Source of the DNA: an uncultured Bacteroidia bacterium
Lineage (GTDB): Bacteria; Bacteroidota; Bacteroidia; Bacteroidales; UBA932
DNA length: 64,000 nucleotides
NCBI GenBank assembly: GCA_902774155.1
Contig: CACYHF010000001.1
Location: 1-64,000 of the forward strand
Direction of reading: 5' to 3'
Of this stretch, positions 8,825 through 16,784 are shown in pieces. The position numbers and the translations under genes are program-made. Position 1 is the stretch's first letter. Each line of letters opens with the position of its first letter. The notes under the pieces are model-generated. The model did not search any database and had not been told where the DNA came from. It was given only the letters and a program-made list of their open reading frames with translations.

Positions 8825-9279
8825 TGCCACGCAACAGAGAAGAAGTAAAGGCCCTGGGCCGCAGGACCGTTTACAGCAAGACCTACAACCCCGGCGTACT
8901 GGAAACCTTCGAGAACCAGCATCCGGACAACGACTACTGGGTAAGGTTCAACTGCCCGGAGTTCACCACCCTCTGTCCCATTACGGGCCAGCCGGACTTT
9001 GCCGAAATCCGCATTTCCTATGTGCCGGATAAAAGGATGGTGGAATCTAAGAGCCTGAAATTGTATCTGTTCAGCTTCCGTAACAACGGAGATTTCCACG
9101 AGGACTGCGTGAACACCATTATGAAGGATCTGGTGAAACTGATGGATCCCAAGTACCTGGAAGTCACGGGATTCTTTACGCCCCGCGGCGGCATTTCCAT
9201 TTTCCCCTTCGCCAATTACGGCCGTCCCGGCACCAAATGGGAAGGCCTGGCCGAAAAACGGCTATTTAACCACGAATGA
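8824..9279 (+). CDS. queF: preQ0 reductase QueF (NADPH-dependent 7-cyano-7-deazaguanine reductase)
   Basis: 151-residue unimodular QueF of the T-fold superfamily, which reduces the nitrile of preQ0 to the aminomethyl group of preQ1 in queuosine tRNA modification. The catalytic cysteine is Cys51 in [13 protein letters not shown], with the paired acid Asp58; the QueF motif ESKSLKLYL lies at 74-82. The A of its ATG is the last base of the prfA stop. The stop at 9279 abuts the last codon of the converging FabZ-like gene with no spacer. Pairing with prfA joins two translation functions. Confidence 0.96.
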   Translation: MPRNREEVKALGRRTVYSKTYNPGVLETFENQHPDNDYWVRFNCPEFTTLCPITGQPDFAEIRISYVPDKRMVESKSLKLYLFSFRNNGDFHEDCVNTIMKDLVKLMDPKYLEVTGFFTPRGGISIFPFANYGRPGTKWEGLAEKRLFNHE

Positions 9280-9696
9280 TTATTTGGGCGTGGCCGCTAT
9301 GGTAATCTGAGCCTGGGCGCAACGTTTCCCACCCACAGAGAGGGTAGCATCGCAAACGTAGATGCTGCCTTTTTTTTCTATTAGGGAGCAGGTGACCTCG
9401 CACAGGTCGCCGGGACGCACCACGCCGCGGAACTTCACCTGGTCCAGTCCGCGGTACAGGAGAAGATGGTCTTTCAAGGGCTCGATAAGGAGCGGGAGAC
9501 AGCTCTGGGCCATGATTTCGCAGAGAATCACCCCTGGAACAATGGGATTGCCGGGGAAATGTCCCTGACAGAAATAAGGGTCTTCCGGAATGCGGTAGCA
9601 GGCACGGGCCGTGCCGTCATCGGCCAGGGTGACCTGGTCCAGCAGCAGCATGGGCTCCCGGTGGGGGAGGATGGTCTTGATTTCTTCCCGTGTCAT
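9280..9696 (-). CDS. FabZ-like (3R)-hydroxyacyl-ACP dehydratase
   Basis: A 138-residue hotdog-fold protein resembling FabZ/FabA dehydratases, which remove water from 3-hydroxyacyl-ACP in fatty acid elongation. The active-site region FCQGHFPGNPIVPGVILCEIMAQ contains the helix-capping His46 and the acidic Glu60 typical of FabZ, and the N-terminal ILPHREPMLLLDQV is also family-like. The start is the ATG at 9694-9696, which overlaps the fabF stop in ATGA; an upstream open reading frame in this phase is only the shadow of fabF. It is the last gene of the murQ/DUF4293/fabK/fabF run. It may serve a specialised acyl chain and not be the main FabZ. Confidence 0.87.
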   Translation of the reverse strand: MTREEIKTILPHREPMLLLDQVTLADDGTARACYRIPEDPYFCQGHFPGNPIVPGVILCEIMAQSCLPLLIEPLKDHLLLYRGLDQVKFRGVVRPGDLCEVTCSLIEKKGSIYVCDATLSVGGKRCAQAQITIAATPK

Positions 9697-10949
9697 CCCT
9701 TGTACGGTCTGAAGGCCACGCAGGCATTGTGTCCGCCGAAGCCGAAGGAATTGGAAAGACCCAGGGTGAGGGGCGTTTTCACGGCCACGTTGGGGGTATA
9801 GTCCAGGTCGCATTCCGGATCCGGGGCATCCAGGTTGATGGTGGGCGGGCAAATGCCTTCCCGGAGGGCCAGGAGGGTGGCGATGGCTTCGGCCGCACCG
9901 GCCGCACCGAACATATGGCCGGTCATAGACTTGGTGGAGGAGATGTGCGCTTTGTAGGCGAAATCGCCCAGGGCCACTTTGCAGGCCATGGTTTCGGCGA
10001 TATCGTTCAGGTGGGTGCCCGTTCCGTGGGCGTTGATGTAGAGGTTGTCCTTGGCGGGGTCGAAGCCTGCTTCGCCCAGGGCGTCGCAGATGGAGCGGGC
10101 CTGGGTGGTGGCATCCGGACGGGGTGCGGTGGCGTGGTAGGCGTCGCAGGTGTTGCCGTAGCCCACGATTTCCCCGAAAATGGTGGCACCGCGCTCCAGG
10201 GCGTGGTCCAGGGACTCCAGCACCAGCACGGCGGCACCGTCGCCCATCACGAATCCCTGCCGGTTGGCATTGAAGGGGAGGGAAGAGTATTTGGGGTCCG
10301 TAGCGCGGGTGAGGGCCTTGGCGTTGTAAAAACCGGCCACACCCAGCGGGATGGAGGCGTGCTCGCTGCCGCCGGCAATGATGGCATCGGCATAACCGTG
10401 ACGGATGGCGCGGTAGGCCTCGCCGATACAGTGGGAAGAGGTGGCACAGGCGGTTACGATGTCCAGGCAGGGGCCTTCGGCGTGGTGCTTGATGGCGATG
10501 TGCCCGGCGGCGATGTTGGAAATCATGGTGGCGATGAACAGCGGTGAAATCCACTTGCCGGAGGGGTCCTCAATCATTTTCTTGGTTTCGCGGAACTGCA
10601 CCTCGAAGCCGCCGATACCGGAGCCCACATAGACGCCCAGCCGATAAGGGTTGATGTTGGCGCCTTCACCGTCGCTCGCCAGTCCAGCCTGTTGCATGGC
10701 CTGCCAGGCGGCGGCCATGGCATACAGCGTGAAGTTGTCCTGCTTGCGGATAAAGGGCTTGTCCATGCCGAATTGTTCGGCATCGAAATTTTTCACCTTG
10801 CCGGCGAAATTCACGGGCATGTCCTTGAAATCCTCTACGTAGTCAATGCCGCAAACGCCATTGATCAGATTCTTCCAAAACGTATCTACATCGTTACCGA
10901 TAGAGGAGATGACACCCATCCCGGTAACTACCACTCTTTTAGGACTCAT
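9693..10949 (-). CDS. fabF: beta-ketoacyl-ACP synthase II (FabF/KAS II type)
   Basis: 418-residue condensing enzyme that extends acyl-ACP with malonyl-ACP. The Cys-His-His triad is visible: Cys168 in TACATSSH, His308 in NAHGTGTHLND, and His345 in SMTGHMFGAAGA. The protein begins MSPKRVVVTGMGVISSIG; twenty in-frame codons upstream lie inside fabK and are not used. Its start overlaps the fabK 3' end by 11 nt and its stop overlaps the FabZ-like start by 4 nt. Together with FabK and the dehydratase it makes three of the four steps of an elongation cycle; a ketoreductase is not in this cluster. Confidence 0.94.
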   Translation of the reverse strand: MSPKRVVVTGMGVISSIGNDVDTFWKNLINGVCGIDYVEDFKDMPVNFAGKVKNFDAEQFGMDKPFIRKQDNFTLYAMAAAWQAMQQAGLASDGEGANINPYRLGVYVGSGIGGFEVQFRETKKMIEDPSGKWISPLFIATMISNIAAGHIAIKHHAEGPCLDIVTACATSSHCIGEAYRAIRHGYADAIIAGGSEHASIPLGVAGFYNAKALTRATDPKYSSLPFNANRQGFVMGDGAAVLVLESLDHALERGATIFGEIVGYGNTCDAYHATAPRPDATTQARSICDALGEAGFDPAKDNLYINAHGTGTHLNDIAETMACKVALGDFAYKAHISSTKSMTGHMFGAAGAAEAIATLLALREGICPPTINLDAPDPECDLDYTPNVAVKTPLTLGLSNSFGFGGHNACVAFRPYKG

Positions 10950-11883
10950 ATAGTAATTCTTTTGCTTGGGACAGGCACTTTTCGGCGCCGTCCATGATGT
11001 CGTTAACAATTGCCGCTGCGCTCTCGCGGCGGGAAACCAGCCCGGCCACTTCGCCGGCCAGGAAACTGCCGCCGGCCAGGTCGCCGTCGAAGACCGCTTT
11101 CTTCAGGGAGCCGGTGCCGAAAGCACGGAGTTCGTCATCCGAGACAGTAGGATCGGCCTCCATTTTGGCGAACTGCTTGGAGAAGGGGGTCTTGAGGCTG
11201 CGGACGGCATCGCCCAGGCTTTTGCCCGTGACGATGGTGCCGATGTCGGAGGCCTTGAGGATGCGCTCTTTGTACACATCGTGTACGCGACATTCATCGG
11301 CCACCAGGAAGCGGGTGCCCACCTGCACGCCGCAGGCGCCCAGCATAAAAGCCGCTGCGGCGCCGCGACCATCGGCGATGCCGCCGGCCGCCAGCACCGG
11401 AATATCTACGGCATCCACTACCTGCGGCACCAGGGCCAGGGTGTGGATATCGCCCACGTGACCGCCGGATTCGGCTCCTTCGGCAATGACGGCCGTGGCG
11501 CCCAGCTGCTGCATCTTGATGGCATAGGACACGGAGGCTATAACGGGAATCACGCGGATGCCGGCTTGGAGCCAGCGTTCCATATACGGGGCAGGGGAGC
11601 CGGCGCCGGTGGTGACCACGCTCACGCCTTCTTCCACAACGATTTCGGCCACTTCCGCGGCATTGGGGGCGGCCAGCATGATGTTCACGCCGAAGGGCTT
11701 ACGGGTCAGTTCCCGCGCGTGACGGATTTCGGCCCGGACGTCGGCGTTGATGGAAGAAATGAGCCCCAGGCCGCCGGCTTCGGACACGGCGGCGGCCAGG
11801 CGGGCATCGGCAATCCAGGCCATGCCTCCCTGGAAAATGGGCTTCTCGATTCCCAGTATGTCACATAAGACGCTGCGAATCAT
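10939..11883 (-). CDS. fabK: enoyl-ACP reductase II, FMN-dependent (FabK type)
   Basis: 314-residue TIM-barrel flavoprotein of the 2-nitropropane dioxygenase/FabK family, performing the final reduction of the elongation cycle with FMN and NADH. Visible: LGIEKPIFQGGMAWIADARLA at the N-terminus, VTTGAGSP near 86-93, the EGAESGGHVG loop with its His near 133-142, and PVLAAGGIADGRG near 163-175. The ATG at 11881-11883 overlaps the DUF4293 stop in ATGA. A longer in-frame reading into DUF4293 is a shadow. Presence beside fabF and a dehydratase supports FabK over a nitronate monooxygenase. Confidence 0.9.
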   Translation of the reverse strand: MIRSVLCDILGIEKPIFQGGMAWIADARLAAAVSEAGGLGLISSINADVRAEIRHARELTRKPFGVNIMLAAPNAAEVAEIVVEEGVSVVTTGAGSPAPYMERWLQAGIRVIPVIASVSYAIKMQQLGATAVIAEGAESGGHVGDIHTLALVPQVVDAVDIPVLAAGGIADGRGAAAAFMLGACGVQVGTRFLVADECRVHDVYKERILKASDIGTIVTGKSLGDAVRSLKTPFSKQFAKMEADPTVSDDELRAFGTGSLKKAVFDGDLAGGSFLAGEVAGLVSRRESAAAIVNDIMDGAEKCLSQAKELLYES

Positions 11884-12317
11884 TTCTTTCCGTGTTTCTT
11901 TCTGCGCTCCCGTACGCGATAGGCGCTCTCTACCATCAGCTGGTCCTGGAAGCAACCGCGGGCCGCCAGCAGGTTGCAGATGGCGATGATCAGCGGGAAA
12001 ATCACCGTCCAGCGGAAGACCGGGCCCTCGAAGGTGAGGTACATCCACACCAGCCAGCCCTGCATGCCCAGCGCAACGATGGCCGATAAAGTGGCCAGGC
12101 GCATCTGCAGGATGCGGGACTTGAACACCACCAGCGCCAGCACCACCAGGAAGGTGAGGATGCCCAGCAGGATGCCGAAATAGGGTTTCTGCAGCTGCCA
12201 GTAAGACACGCGCTCCAGTCCGTCAGGCGTTGCCAGGGTGAAGGCCGTGGTGAAACAGAGGGTAATCACCAGTGCGGTGGAGATGAGCAGATATAAGGTT
12301 TGAATTCTTTGCCACAT
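11880..12317 (-). CDS. DUF4293 four-helix membrane protein
   Basis: A 145-residue integral membrane protein with four hydrophobic segments (about 6-28, 46-65, 72-93, 100-118) and a strongly basic C-terminus (RVRERRKKHGKK). The N-terminal MWQRIQTLYLL is the hallmark of the Bacteroidota family DUF4293. It lies 6 nt downstream of murQ and overlaps the fabK start by 4 nt, so it is probably transcribed with both. No biochemical role is known for this family; its place here hints at an envelope or lipid connection only by association. Confidence 0.85.
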   Translation of the reverse strand: MWQRIQTLYLLISTALVITLCFTTAFTLATPDGLERVSYWQLQKPYFGILLGILTFLVVLALVVFKSRILQMRLATLSAIVALGMQGWLVWMYLTFEGPVFRWTVIFPLIIAICNLLAARGCFQDQLMVESAYRVRERRKKHGKK

Positions 12318-12323
12318 AAGGGT

Positions 12324-13130
12324 TTATCGATTTAAATACGCATCAATGGCGGCGCGGACCTGTCCGTATTTCAACAGCAGTGCCTTTGCCTTTTCATAAT
12401 CTTTGATTCCGGTGCCTTCCATGATCATGCGGGTGCCGCGGTCCACCAGTTTCTGGTTGGTGAGCTGCATATCCACCATCTTGTTGCCCTGCACGTGACC
12501 CAGGCGGATCATGGCCGCCGTGGAAATCATGTTCAGGATCAATTTGGCCGAAGTACCGGATTTCATCCGTGTGCTTCCTGTTACAAATTCCGGGCCTACG
12601 TTGGCCACCATGGAGATTTCAGCTACCTGAGTAACAGGACTTTCCGCATTGTTGGTGATGGCTCCGGTGAGGAGGCCGTTCCTGCGGGCTTCCTGGAGGG
12701 CGCCTACCACGTAGGGGGCGCCGCCGGAAGCGGTGATGCCCACCAGGGTGTCGTGTGCGTTGATGTCAAAGGCCTGCAGGTCTTTCCAGCCCTGGTCTTC
12801 GCGGTCCTCGGCCCCTTCCACGGCGTGCCGGATGGCTCCGTCGCCGCCGGCCATGATGCCGATGAAAGTGTCATCTACGCCGTAAGTGGGCGGAATCTCG
12901 GAGGCATCCACGATGCCCAGGCGGCCGGACGTGCCGGCGCCGATGTAAAAGACGCGTCCGCCGTGCGGAATACGCTCTACGATGCCATCCACCAATTGGG
13001 TAATGGCCGGGATGGTTTCTGCTACCGCCAGGGGCACTTTCCGGTCCTCGGCGTTGATGGCCTCCAGGAGGTCACGGGTGCCCATCTGGTCCAGGTGAGC
13101 ATAACGGGAAGCTTGTTCAGTAGTTTTCAT
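12324..13130 (-). CDS. murQ: N-acetylmuramic acid 6-phosphate etherase
   Basis: 268-residue SIS-domain lyase that splits the D-lactyl ether of MurNAc-6-phosphate to give GlcNAc-6-phosphate, part of peptidoglycan recycling. The SIS phosphosugar-binding motif GAGTSGRLGIVDASEIPPTYG lies near 65-85, and the acid-rich EGAEDREDQG near 105-115 matches the catalytic region; STRMKSGTSAKL near 185-196 is diagnostic for MurQ. The start at 13130 (MKTTEQAS) follows the box TATCTTTG by 9 nt; ten further in-frame codons upstream contain the box itself. It heads the run towards DUF4293 and the fab genes. Confidence 0.95.
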   Translation of the reverse strand: MKTTEQASRYAHLDQMGTRDLLEAINAEDRKVPLAVAETIPAITQLVDGIVERIPHGGRVFYIGAGTSGRLGIVDASEIPPTYGVDDTFIGIMAGGDGAIRHAVEGAEDREDQGWKDLQAFDINAHDTLVGITASGGAPYVVGALQEARRNGLLTGAITNNAESPVTQVAEISMVANVGPEFVTGSTRMKSGTSAKLILNMISTAAMIRLGHVQGNKMVDMQLTNQKLVDRGTRMIMEGTGIKDYEKAKALLLKYGQVRAAIDAYLNR

Positions 13131-13137
13131 AAAACCT

Positions 13138-13147
13138 GCAAAGATAC
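13138..13147 (-). promoter_or_regulatory. -7 box of murQ
   Basis: Read on the minus strand, TATCTTTGCA precedes the murQ ATG at 13130 by about 9 nt from the G. It decides against the longer in-frame start. Confidence 0.65.
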
Positions 13148-13181
13148 TGAAAAAAATCAAACCGCCCGTTGATGGCGTGAT

Positions 13182-14108
13182 TTATTGGTAGATCTGGGGG
13201 TAGGGACGGCCTCTCCAGTCGGCGGGAATTTCCAGGCCCAGGATATCGGCTATGATGGCCGGGGTGTCGTACTGCATCACCGTGAGCGGGAACTGGAAGT
13301 TCTGCTTGACGGCCTTTCCGGAAACGATGAAAGGGGTTTCCAGCTCCAGCAGGGTGAAACCGCCGTGCTTGCGGTCCACGCCGCCGTGATCGGCCGATAA
13401 GACAATGACGGTGTCGTCGTAGATGCCGGCTTCCTTGAGGGCATCCATCACCTGGCCGATGGCCGCATCCAGGATGCGCTGGCGCTCCATATAAGCGTCT
13501 GTGTACCAGCCGCGCACGTGGCCGGCCTCGTCCAGTGTGCCGAAATACAGGAAGAACAGGTCCGGCTTGTTTTCCTTGATGTAGTCGGTGGCGATGCGGG
13601 CGTAGTCTTCCACGGGCACGATCACATCGTCGGTGGAGGTGTAGGTTTTCAGGAAGCGGTGCCAGTTCATGGCCAGGGTATCCGTGATGGCGCCGATGCA
13701 GTCCCAGTCGTACAGGCAGCCGGAAATGGCCTCAGGGCGCTGTTCCCGCAGGATGGTGAAGATGGTGGGCGGGATGCCGTGGCCGTTGTCAGATGTGGAA
13801 GGGATGGAACCGTGTGTGGAGTTCCATTTGTCGAATCCGTGCATTTCCGTGGGCAGGCCGTTCACCATGGAGGCCCAGTTGATGGCCGATGCCGACGGCA
13901 TCACGGAACGCTTGGAAAGCGTCCAGCTGCCGTGCTCCATGAGGGCGTGGATGTTGGGCAGGTCTTCGGCCGGTGCCTGACGCACGGCTTCGGCAGCCCA
14001 GCCATCGATGCCGATAAGTACCACGTGCTTTGCTTTGGGAGAAGGAGCAGGCTGCTGCGTGCAGGCTACGAAGGCAATGAGCAGGAAGAAAGGCAGAATT
14101 CTTTTCAT
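13182..14108 (-). CDS. secreted alkaline phosphatase-superfamily phosphodiesterase/nucleotide pyrophosphatase-like lipoprotein
   Basis: 308-residue protein starting MKRILPFFLLIAFVACTQQ, with a lipobox ending at Cys16, so an exported lipoprotein. The mature part matches type I phosphodiesterase/nucleotide pyrophosphatases: metal-binding Asp in VVLIGIDGW near 31-39, the nucleophile region PSASAINWASMVNG near 71-84 (Ser where many members have Thr), LDEAGHVRGWY near 191-201, and LSADHGGVDRKHGG near 237-250. It stands alone, convergent with nothing, and is divergent from the nucleotidyltransferase gene. Substrate (nucleotide, phosphodiester or phospholipid headgroup) cannot be set from sequence. 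Confidence 0.85.
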   Translation of the reverse strand: MKRILPFFLLIAFVACTQQPAPSPKAKHVVLIGIDGWAAEAVRQAPAEDLPNIHALMEHGSWTLSKRSVMPSASAINWASMVNGLPTEMHGFDKWNSTHGSIPSTSDNGHGIPPTIFTILREQRPEAISGCLYDWDCIGAITDTLAMNWHRFLKTYTSTDDVIVPVEDYARIATDYIKENKPDLFFLYFGTLDEAGHVRGWYTDAYMERQRILDAAIGQVMDALKEAGIYDDTVIVLSADHGGVDRKHGGFTLLELETPFIVSGKAVKQNFQFPLTVMQYDTPAIIADILGLEIPADWRGRPYPQIYQ

Positions 14109-14123
14109 AATGGATAGTTTTCC

Positions 14124-14161
14124 CAAAATTACTAAAATTCCCTCGAAAATTTGTATTTTTG
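14124..14161. promoter_or_regulatory. divergent promoters between the phosphodiesterase and nucleotidyltransferase genes
   Basis: TAATTTTG on the minus strand (14131-14124) is 15 nt before the phosphodiesterase ATG. TATTTTTG on the plus strand (14154-14161) is 36 nt before the nucleotidyltransferase ATG. Both fit TAnnTTTG. Confidence 0.6.
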
Positions 14162-14197
14162 TAATCTTGATGGTATGAAACTTAAACGAAATCCTAT

Positions 14198-15130
14198 ATG
14201 AAACCTACATTATTAGTTCTGGCGGCCGGTATGGGCAGCCGATACGGCGGTCTCAAGCAGATGGACGGCCTGGGCCCGCACGGAGAAACCATCATCGACT
14301 ACAGCATCCACGATGCCGTGGAAGCCGGTTTCGGCAAGGTGGTCTATATTGTGCGTGAGTCCTTCAAGGCCCAGATGGAAGAGGCCGTGAAACAGAAATA
14401 CGCCGGTGTGAAAACGGTGGACGGAGAGCCGCTGCAGTTCGTTTTCGTCACGCAGGAACTGGACAAGATCCCTGCCCCGTTCCAGGTGCCGGCAGAGCGT
14501 GTGAAACCCTGGGGTACCGCCCACGCCGTCCTCATGGCGGCCGAGGTCATCCACGAACCCTTCGCCGTGATCAACGGCGACGATTTCTACGGAAAGGAGT
14601 CTTTCAAGATTTTGGGCGATTGGTGCCGTGCACACGAGAACACCCAGGGGCAGTACTGCATCGTGGGCTTCCAGCTGGAGAATACCCTTTCGGAAAACGG
14701 CAGCGTCTCGCGTGGTATATGCTCGTACAATACTGATGGCATCCTCACCAACATTGCCGAGCACCTGTGCATCGCCCGGGAGGCCGATGGAAAAGTGTAC
14801 GGAGACAACTCCGTAACCGGTGAAAACCACGTGGAGCTGGCCCCCAAGGCCTTGTGTTCTATGAATATGTGGGGCTTCACCCCGGACTACTTTGCCAAGA
14901 GCGCCCGTATTTTCGAGTCGTTCCTGGCCCAGAACATCCAGGAGCCCAAGAAGGAGTACTACATTCCCTTTGCCGTGGATGTGATTGTAAAGGAAGGCGA
15001 AGGTGTCTGCGAAGTCCTGTCCACCCCGTCCCACTGGTTCGGCGTCACCTATAAGGAAGACCGTCCCGGTGTGGTGGCCAAGTTTGCGGAACTGGTAGAA
15101 AAAGGTATTTATCCCAGCCCCTTATATTAA
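14198..15130 (+). CDS. NDP-sugar nucleotidyltransferase (GlmU/RfbA-like pyrophosphorylase fold)
   Basis: 310-residue Rossmann-like nucleotidyltransferase. The N-terminal signature LVLAAGMGSRYGGLKQMDGLGPHGE (residues 5-29) has the GxGxR nucleotide-binding loop and the downstream Lys expected of sugar-1-phosphate nucleotidyltransferases, and VINGDDFYG near 125-133 supplies the metal-binding Asp pair. There is no left-handed beta-helix acyltransferase domain. It is followed after 3 nt by a CPBP protease gene and then by a DivIC-like gene. The sugar is not identifiable. Confidence 0.85.
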   Translation: MKPTLLVLAAGMGSRYGGLKQMDGLGPHGETIIDYSIHDAVEAGFGKVVYIVRESFKAQMEEAVKQKYAGVKTVDGEPLQFVFVTQELDKIPAPFQVPAERVKPWGTAHAVLMAAEVIHEPFAVINGDDFYGKESFKILGDWCRAHENTQGQYCIVGFQLENTLSENGSVSRGICSYNTDGILTNIAEHLCIAREADGKVYGDNSVTGENHVELAPKALCSMNMWGFTPDYFAKSARIFESFLAQNIQEPKKEYYIPFAVDVIVKEGEGVCEVLSTPSHWFGVTYKEDRPGVVAKFAELVEKGIYPSPLY

Positions 15131-15133
15131 TAT

Positions 15134-16072
15134 ATGGTTCCTGTATTCACAAAAGGCCGGAAGGTCAAGAACAACTACGACCTCTACGCCAACCATGCCT
15201 GGTATGTCCCGGGCGTGAAAGGGATGTTCGTGCTCCTGGGCTGGTTCCTGCTGGGTAACCTCCTGGGTGGTTTGGTGCAGGCCATGCTGGGCCTCTTCCT
15301 GCCCCAGCAGGTAGTTATGGATTACGGAATGCTGGTGATCTATCCGCTTTCCTTTATGCCCGCTATGGTGTATGCGGCCCAGAAGAGCCAGCGCAACAGC
15401 CTGTTCGAAACAGGGTACAAGCTCAACAGCTGCAATTTCGGCCCGTTCAAAGGTTGGCAGATTGCCCTCATTACCGTGGCGCTCACCGCGGGCACCATGG
15501 TATCGGCCGATCTTCCCAATTACTGGAATTTCAAGCTCACCACGGCCTCGCCGGCTATGAAGTCCTTCTATGACCTCATCACGGAGCTTCTGGAACAGAT
15601 GACGGGCGGTCCCCTGTGGAGCAGCTTCCTGCTCACGGCCATTTTCGCCCCCATCTTCGAAGAGTGGCTGTGCCGGGGTATGGTGCTCCGCGGCCTGCTC
15701 ACCAAGATGAAGCCCGGCTGGGCCATCGTGGTATCGGCCCTTTTCTTCGCCGTTATCCATCTGAATCCCTGGCAGGCGCTGAACGCTTTCATCATCGGCG
15801 TGGTTATGGGCTATGTGTATTACAAGACAGGCTCCCTGTGGCTCACCATGCTCATCCATTTCGTGAACAACGGTACGGCGGTGGTGCTGTCGCAGATCCC
15901 TGCCCTACAGGAGACAGATTTCTGGATGGACATGATGCCCATGCAAACCTATATTATGGTATATGTGTTGGGCGTGGCGCTGCTCATTGGTTGCCTGCTG
16001 GCTTTCCGCCGCATTCCCCTGGAGCAGAAGCGCGGCAATATCGATACCGTAGAATTGTCTGTAGAGCAGTAG
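15134..16072 (+). CDS. CPBP family intramembrane glutamic endopeptidase
   Basis: 312-residue polytopic protein with about seven hydrophobic segments. It contains the three CPBP/ABI motifs: EExxxR at Glu176-Glu177...Arg181 (FEEWLCRGMVLRG), FxxxH at 205-209 (FFAVIHLNP), and HxxxN at 242-246 (LIHFVNNG). These form the active site of the CAAX-protease/bacteriocin-processing family. It lies 3 nt after the nucleotidyltransferase gene and 1 nt before the DivIC-like gene, so it is cotranscribed. Physiological substrate is unknown. Confidence 0.9.
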   Translation: MVPVFTKGRKVKNNYDLYANHAWYVPGVKGMFVLLGWFLLGNLLGGLVQAMLGLFLPQQVVMDYGMLVIYPLSFMPAMVYAAQKSQRNSLFETGYKLNSCNFGPFKGWQIALITVALTAGTMVSADLPNYWNFKLTTASPAMKSFYDLITELLEQMTGGPLWSSFLLTAIFAPIFEEWLCRGMVLRGLLTKMKPGWAIVVSALFFAVIHLNPWQALNAFIIGVVMGYVYYKTGSLWLTMLIHFVNNGTAVVLSQIPALQETDFWMDMMPMQTYIMVYVLGVALLIGCLLAFRRIPLEQKRGNIDTVELSVEQ

Positions 16073-16073
16073 T

Positions 16074-16391
16074 ATGGAAACTTCCGGAAAAGACCGCTGG
16101 GCCTGGCTCCGGCGCAGTGACCACAATTACCTTATTCCGTTTGTGATTGTGGTAACCACGGTGGTGGCCCTGTGGCTGCTCTTTTTCGCCCACAACAGCG
16201 TGCTCAACTGGATCCGGGCTACGGTGGAGGTGAAGAACCAGGAGAAGGAGATGGCCCGCCTGCAAAGCGAGATAGACCGTATGGACCAGGAAATCAACGA
16301 CCTGCGAAACAACCGCGATTCCCTGGAGAATTTCGCCCGCAGCACCTACCACTTCGCCTCTCCCGGCGACGATGTCTACATTGTAGAATAG
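16074..16391 (+). CDS. septum formation initiator family protein (DivIC/FtsB-like)
   Basis: 105-residue bitopic membrane protein: basic cytoplasmic N-terminus, one transmembrane helix (about residues 21-40), then a periplasmic coiled coil (VKNQEKEMARLQSEIDRMDQ onward to about residue 82) and a short end DDVYIVE. This is the architecture of FtsB/DivIC, which bridges FtsL and FtsQ in the divisome. FtsL and FtsQ partners are encoded 3-18 kb away in this window. The gene begins 1 nt after the CPBP stop. It is the last gene of its operon and is followed by a terminator-like repeat. Confidence 0.88.
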   Translation: METSGKDRWAWLRRSDHNYLIPFVIVVTTVVALWLLFFAHNSVLNWIRATVEVKNQEKEMARLQSEIDRMDQEINDLRNNRDSLENFARSTYHFASPGDDVYIVE

Positions 16392-16421
16392 CTTTGGCTT
16401 TAGCCCCGGTTGATGCGGATT

Positions 16422-16517
16422 GTGGCAACTAACTCGCTGACTGTTAGTTGTTTATATGATAGTCCTCGTTCAATTTTCGAACGAGGATTGTTTTGTTTTT
16501 CACTGTGTTTCAGCCAC
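16422..16517. repeat. GTGGC-bounded palindromic repeat element, copy 1 (with terminator-like core)
   Basis: The element begins GTGGCAACTAA and ends GCCAC. Its centre is a hairpin TCCTCGTTC-AATTTTC-GAACGAGGA (16463-16487) followed by a T-rich stretch to 16500, so it can act as the terminator of the nucleotidyltransferase/CPBP/DivIC operon. The 5' arm and the CCTCGTTC hairpin recur in copy 2 at 19784-19890. It holds no gene. Confidence 0.7.
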
Positions 16518-16540
16518 TTAGCTGTCATGGCCGATGTGGT

Positions 16541-16578
16541 GGGAAGGGTGCAATTCGCTCCAGAATCGCACCCTTCCC
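16541..16578. repeat. strong 16-bp-arm hairpin in the intergenic region
   Basis: Arms GGGAAGGGTGCAATTC and GAATCGCACCCTTCCC pair at 15 of 16 positions around the 6-nt loop GCTCCA. There is no following T-run. It lies in the 16392-16784 spacer with no gene assigned. Confidence 0.75.
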
Positions 16579-16601
16579 GCTGCCGTACCGGTGTTTTGCT
16601 G

Positions 16602-16634
16602 AAAGTTCTCCGTGCTTTTTGCGCAGAGAACTTT
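16602..16634. repeat. second intergenic hairpin with T5 loop
   Basis: AAAGTTCTC (16602-16610) pairs perfectly with GAGAACTTT (16626-16634); inside, GTGC and GCGC pair across a TTTTT loop. No T-run follows, so simple termination is not the obvious role. A small structured RNA is possible. Confidence 0.6.
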
Positions 16635-16669
16635 GCGTATATGATTGAATGTTATGGGATTAGTTGCCA

Positions 16670-16693
16670 GGGGAGGGGCGGGAGAAAGGAGGG
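16670..16693 (+). other. G-run cluster (possible G-quadruplex)
   Basis: Four G-tracts (GGGG, GGGG, GGG, GGG) with 1-, 1- and 8-nt loops lie about 45 nt upstream of the TAATTTTG box of the HTH-like gene. The potential to fold as a quadruplex is inferred from base order only. Confidence 0.35.
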
Positions 16694-16738
16694 TAGTAAA
16701 AAATAGCAGATTTCATACTGATTTTTCAAAATTTTTTT

Positions 16739-16746
16739 TAATTTTG
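16739..16746 (+). promoter_or_regulatory. probable -7 box upstream of the HTH-like gene
   Basis: TAATTTTG follows an A/T-rich stretch and precedes possible starts at ATG 16763 and TTG 16785. It fits TAnnTTTG; its use is inferred. Confidence 0.5.
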
Positions 16747-16784
16747 CCGAGTATTGTTGCCAATGGCCGGCAAATATCCGGTTA

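Noticed and set aside
8501..9032. Internal plus-strand frames within prfA
   Set aside because: Out of phase with RF1; rich in Arg/Pro/His and without support.
9280..10554. A long minus-strand frame extending the FabZ-like gene upstream to 424 codons
   Set aside because: The upstream part is the out-of-phase shadow of fabF (Arg/Pro/His-rich). Homology to FabZ begins only at the ATG at 9696, which overlaps the fabF stop.
16410..16706. A plus-strand frame of about 98 codons across the repeat and hairpin region
   Set aside because: It reads through palindromes and a terminator-like core, has no promoter box before it and no protein-like composition.
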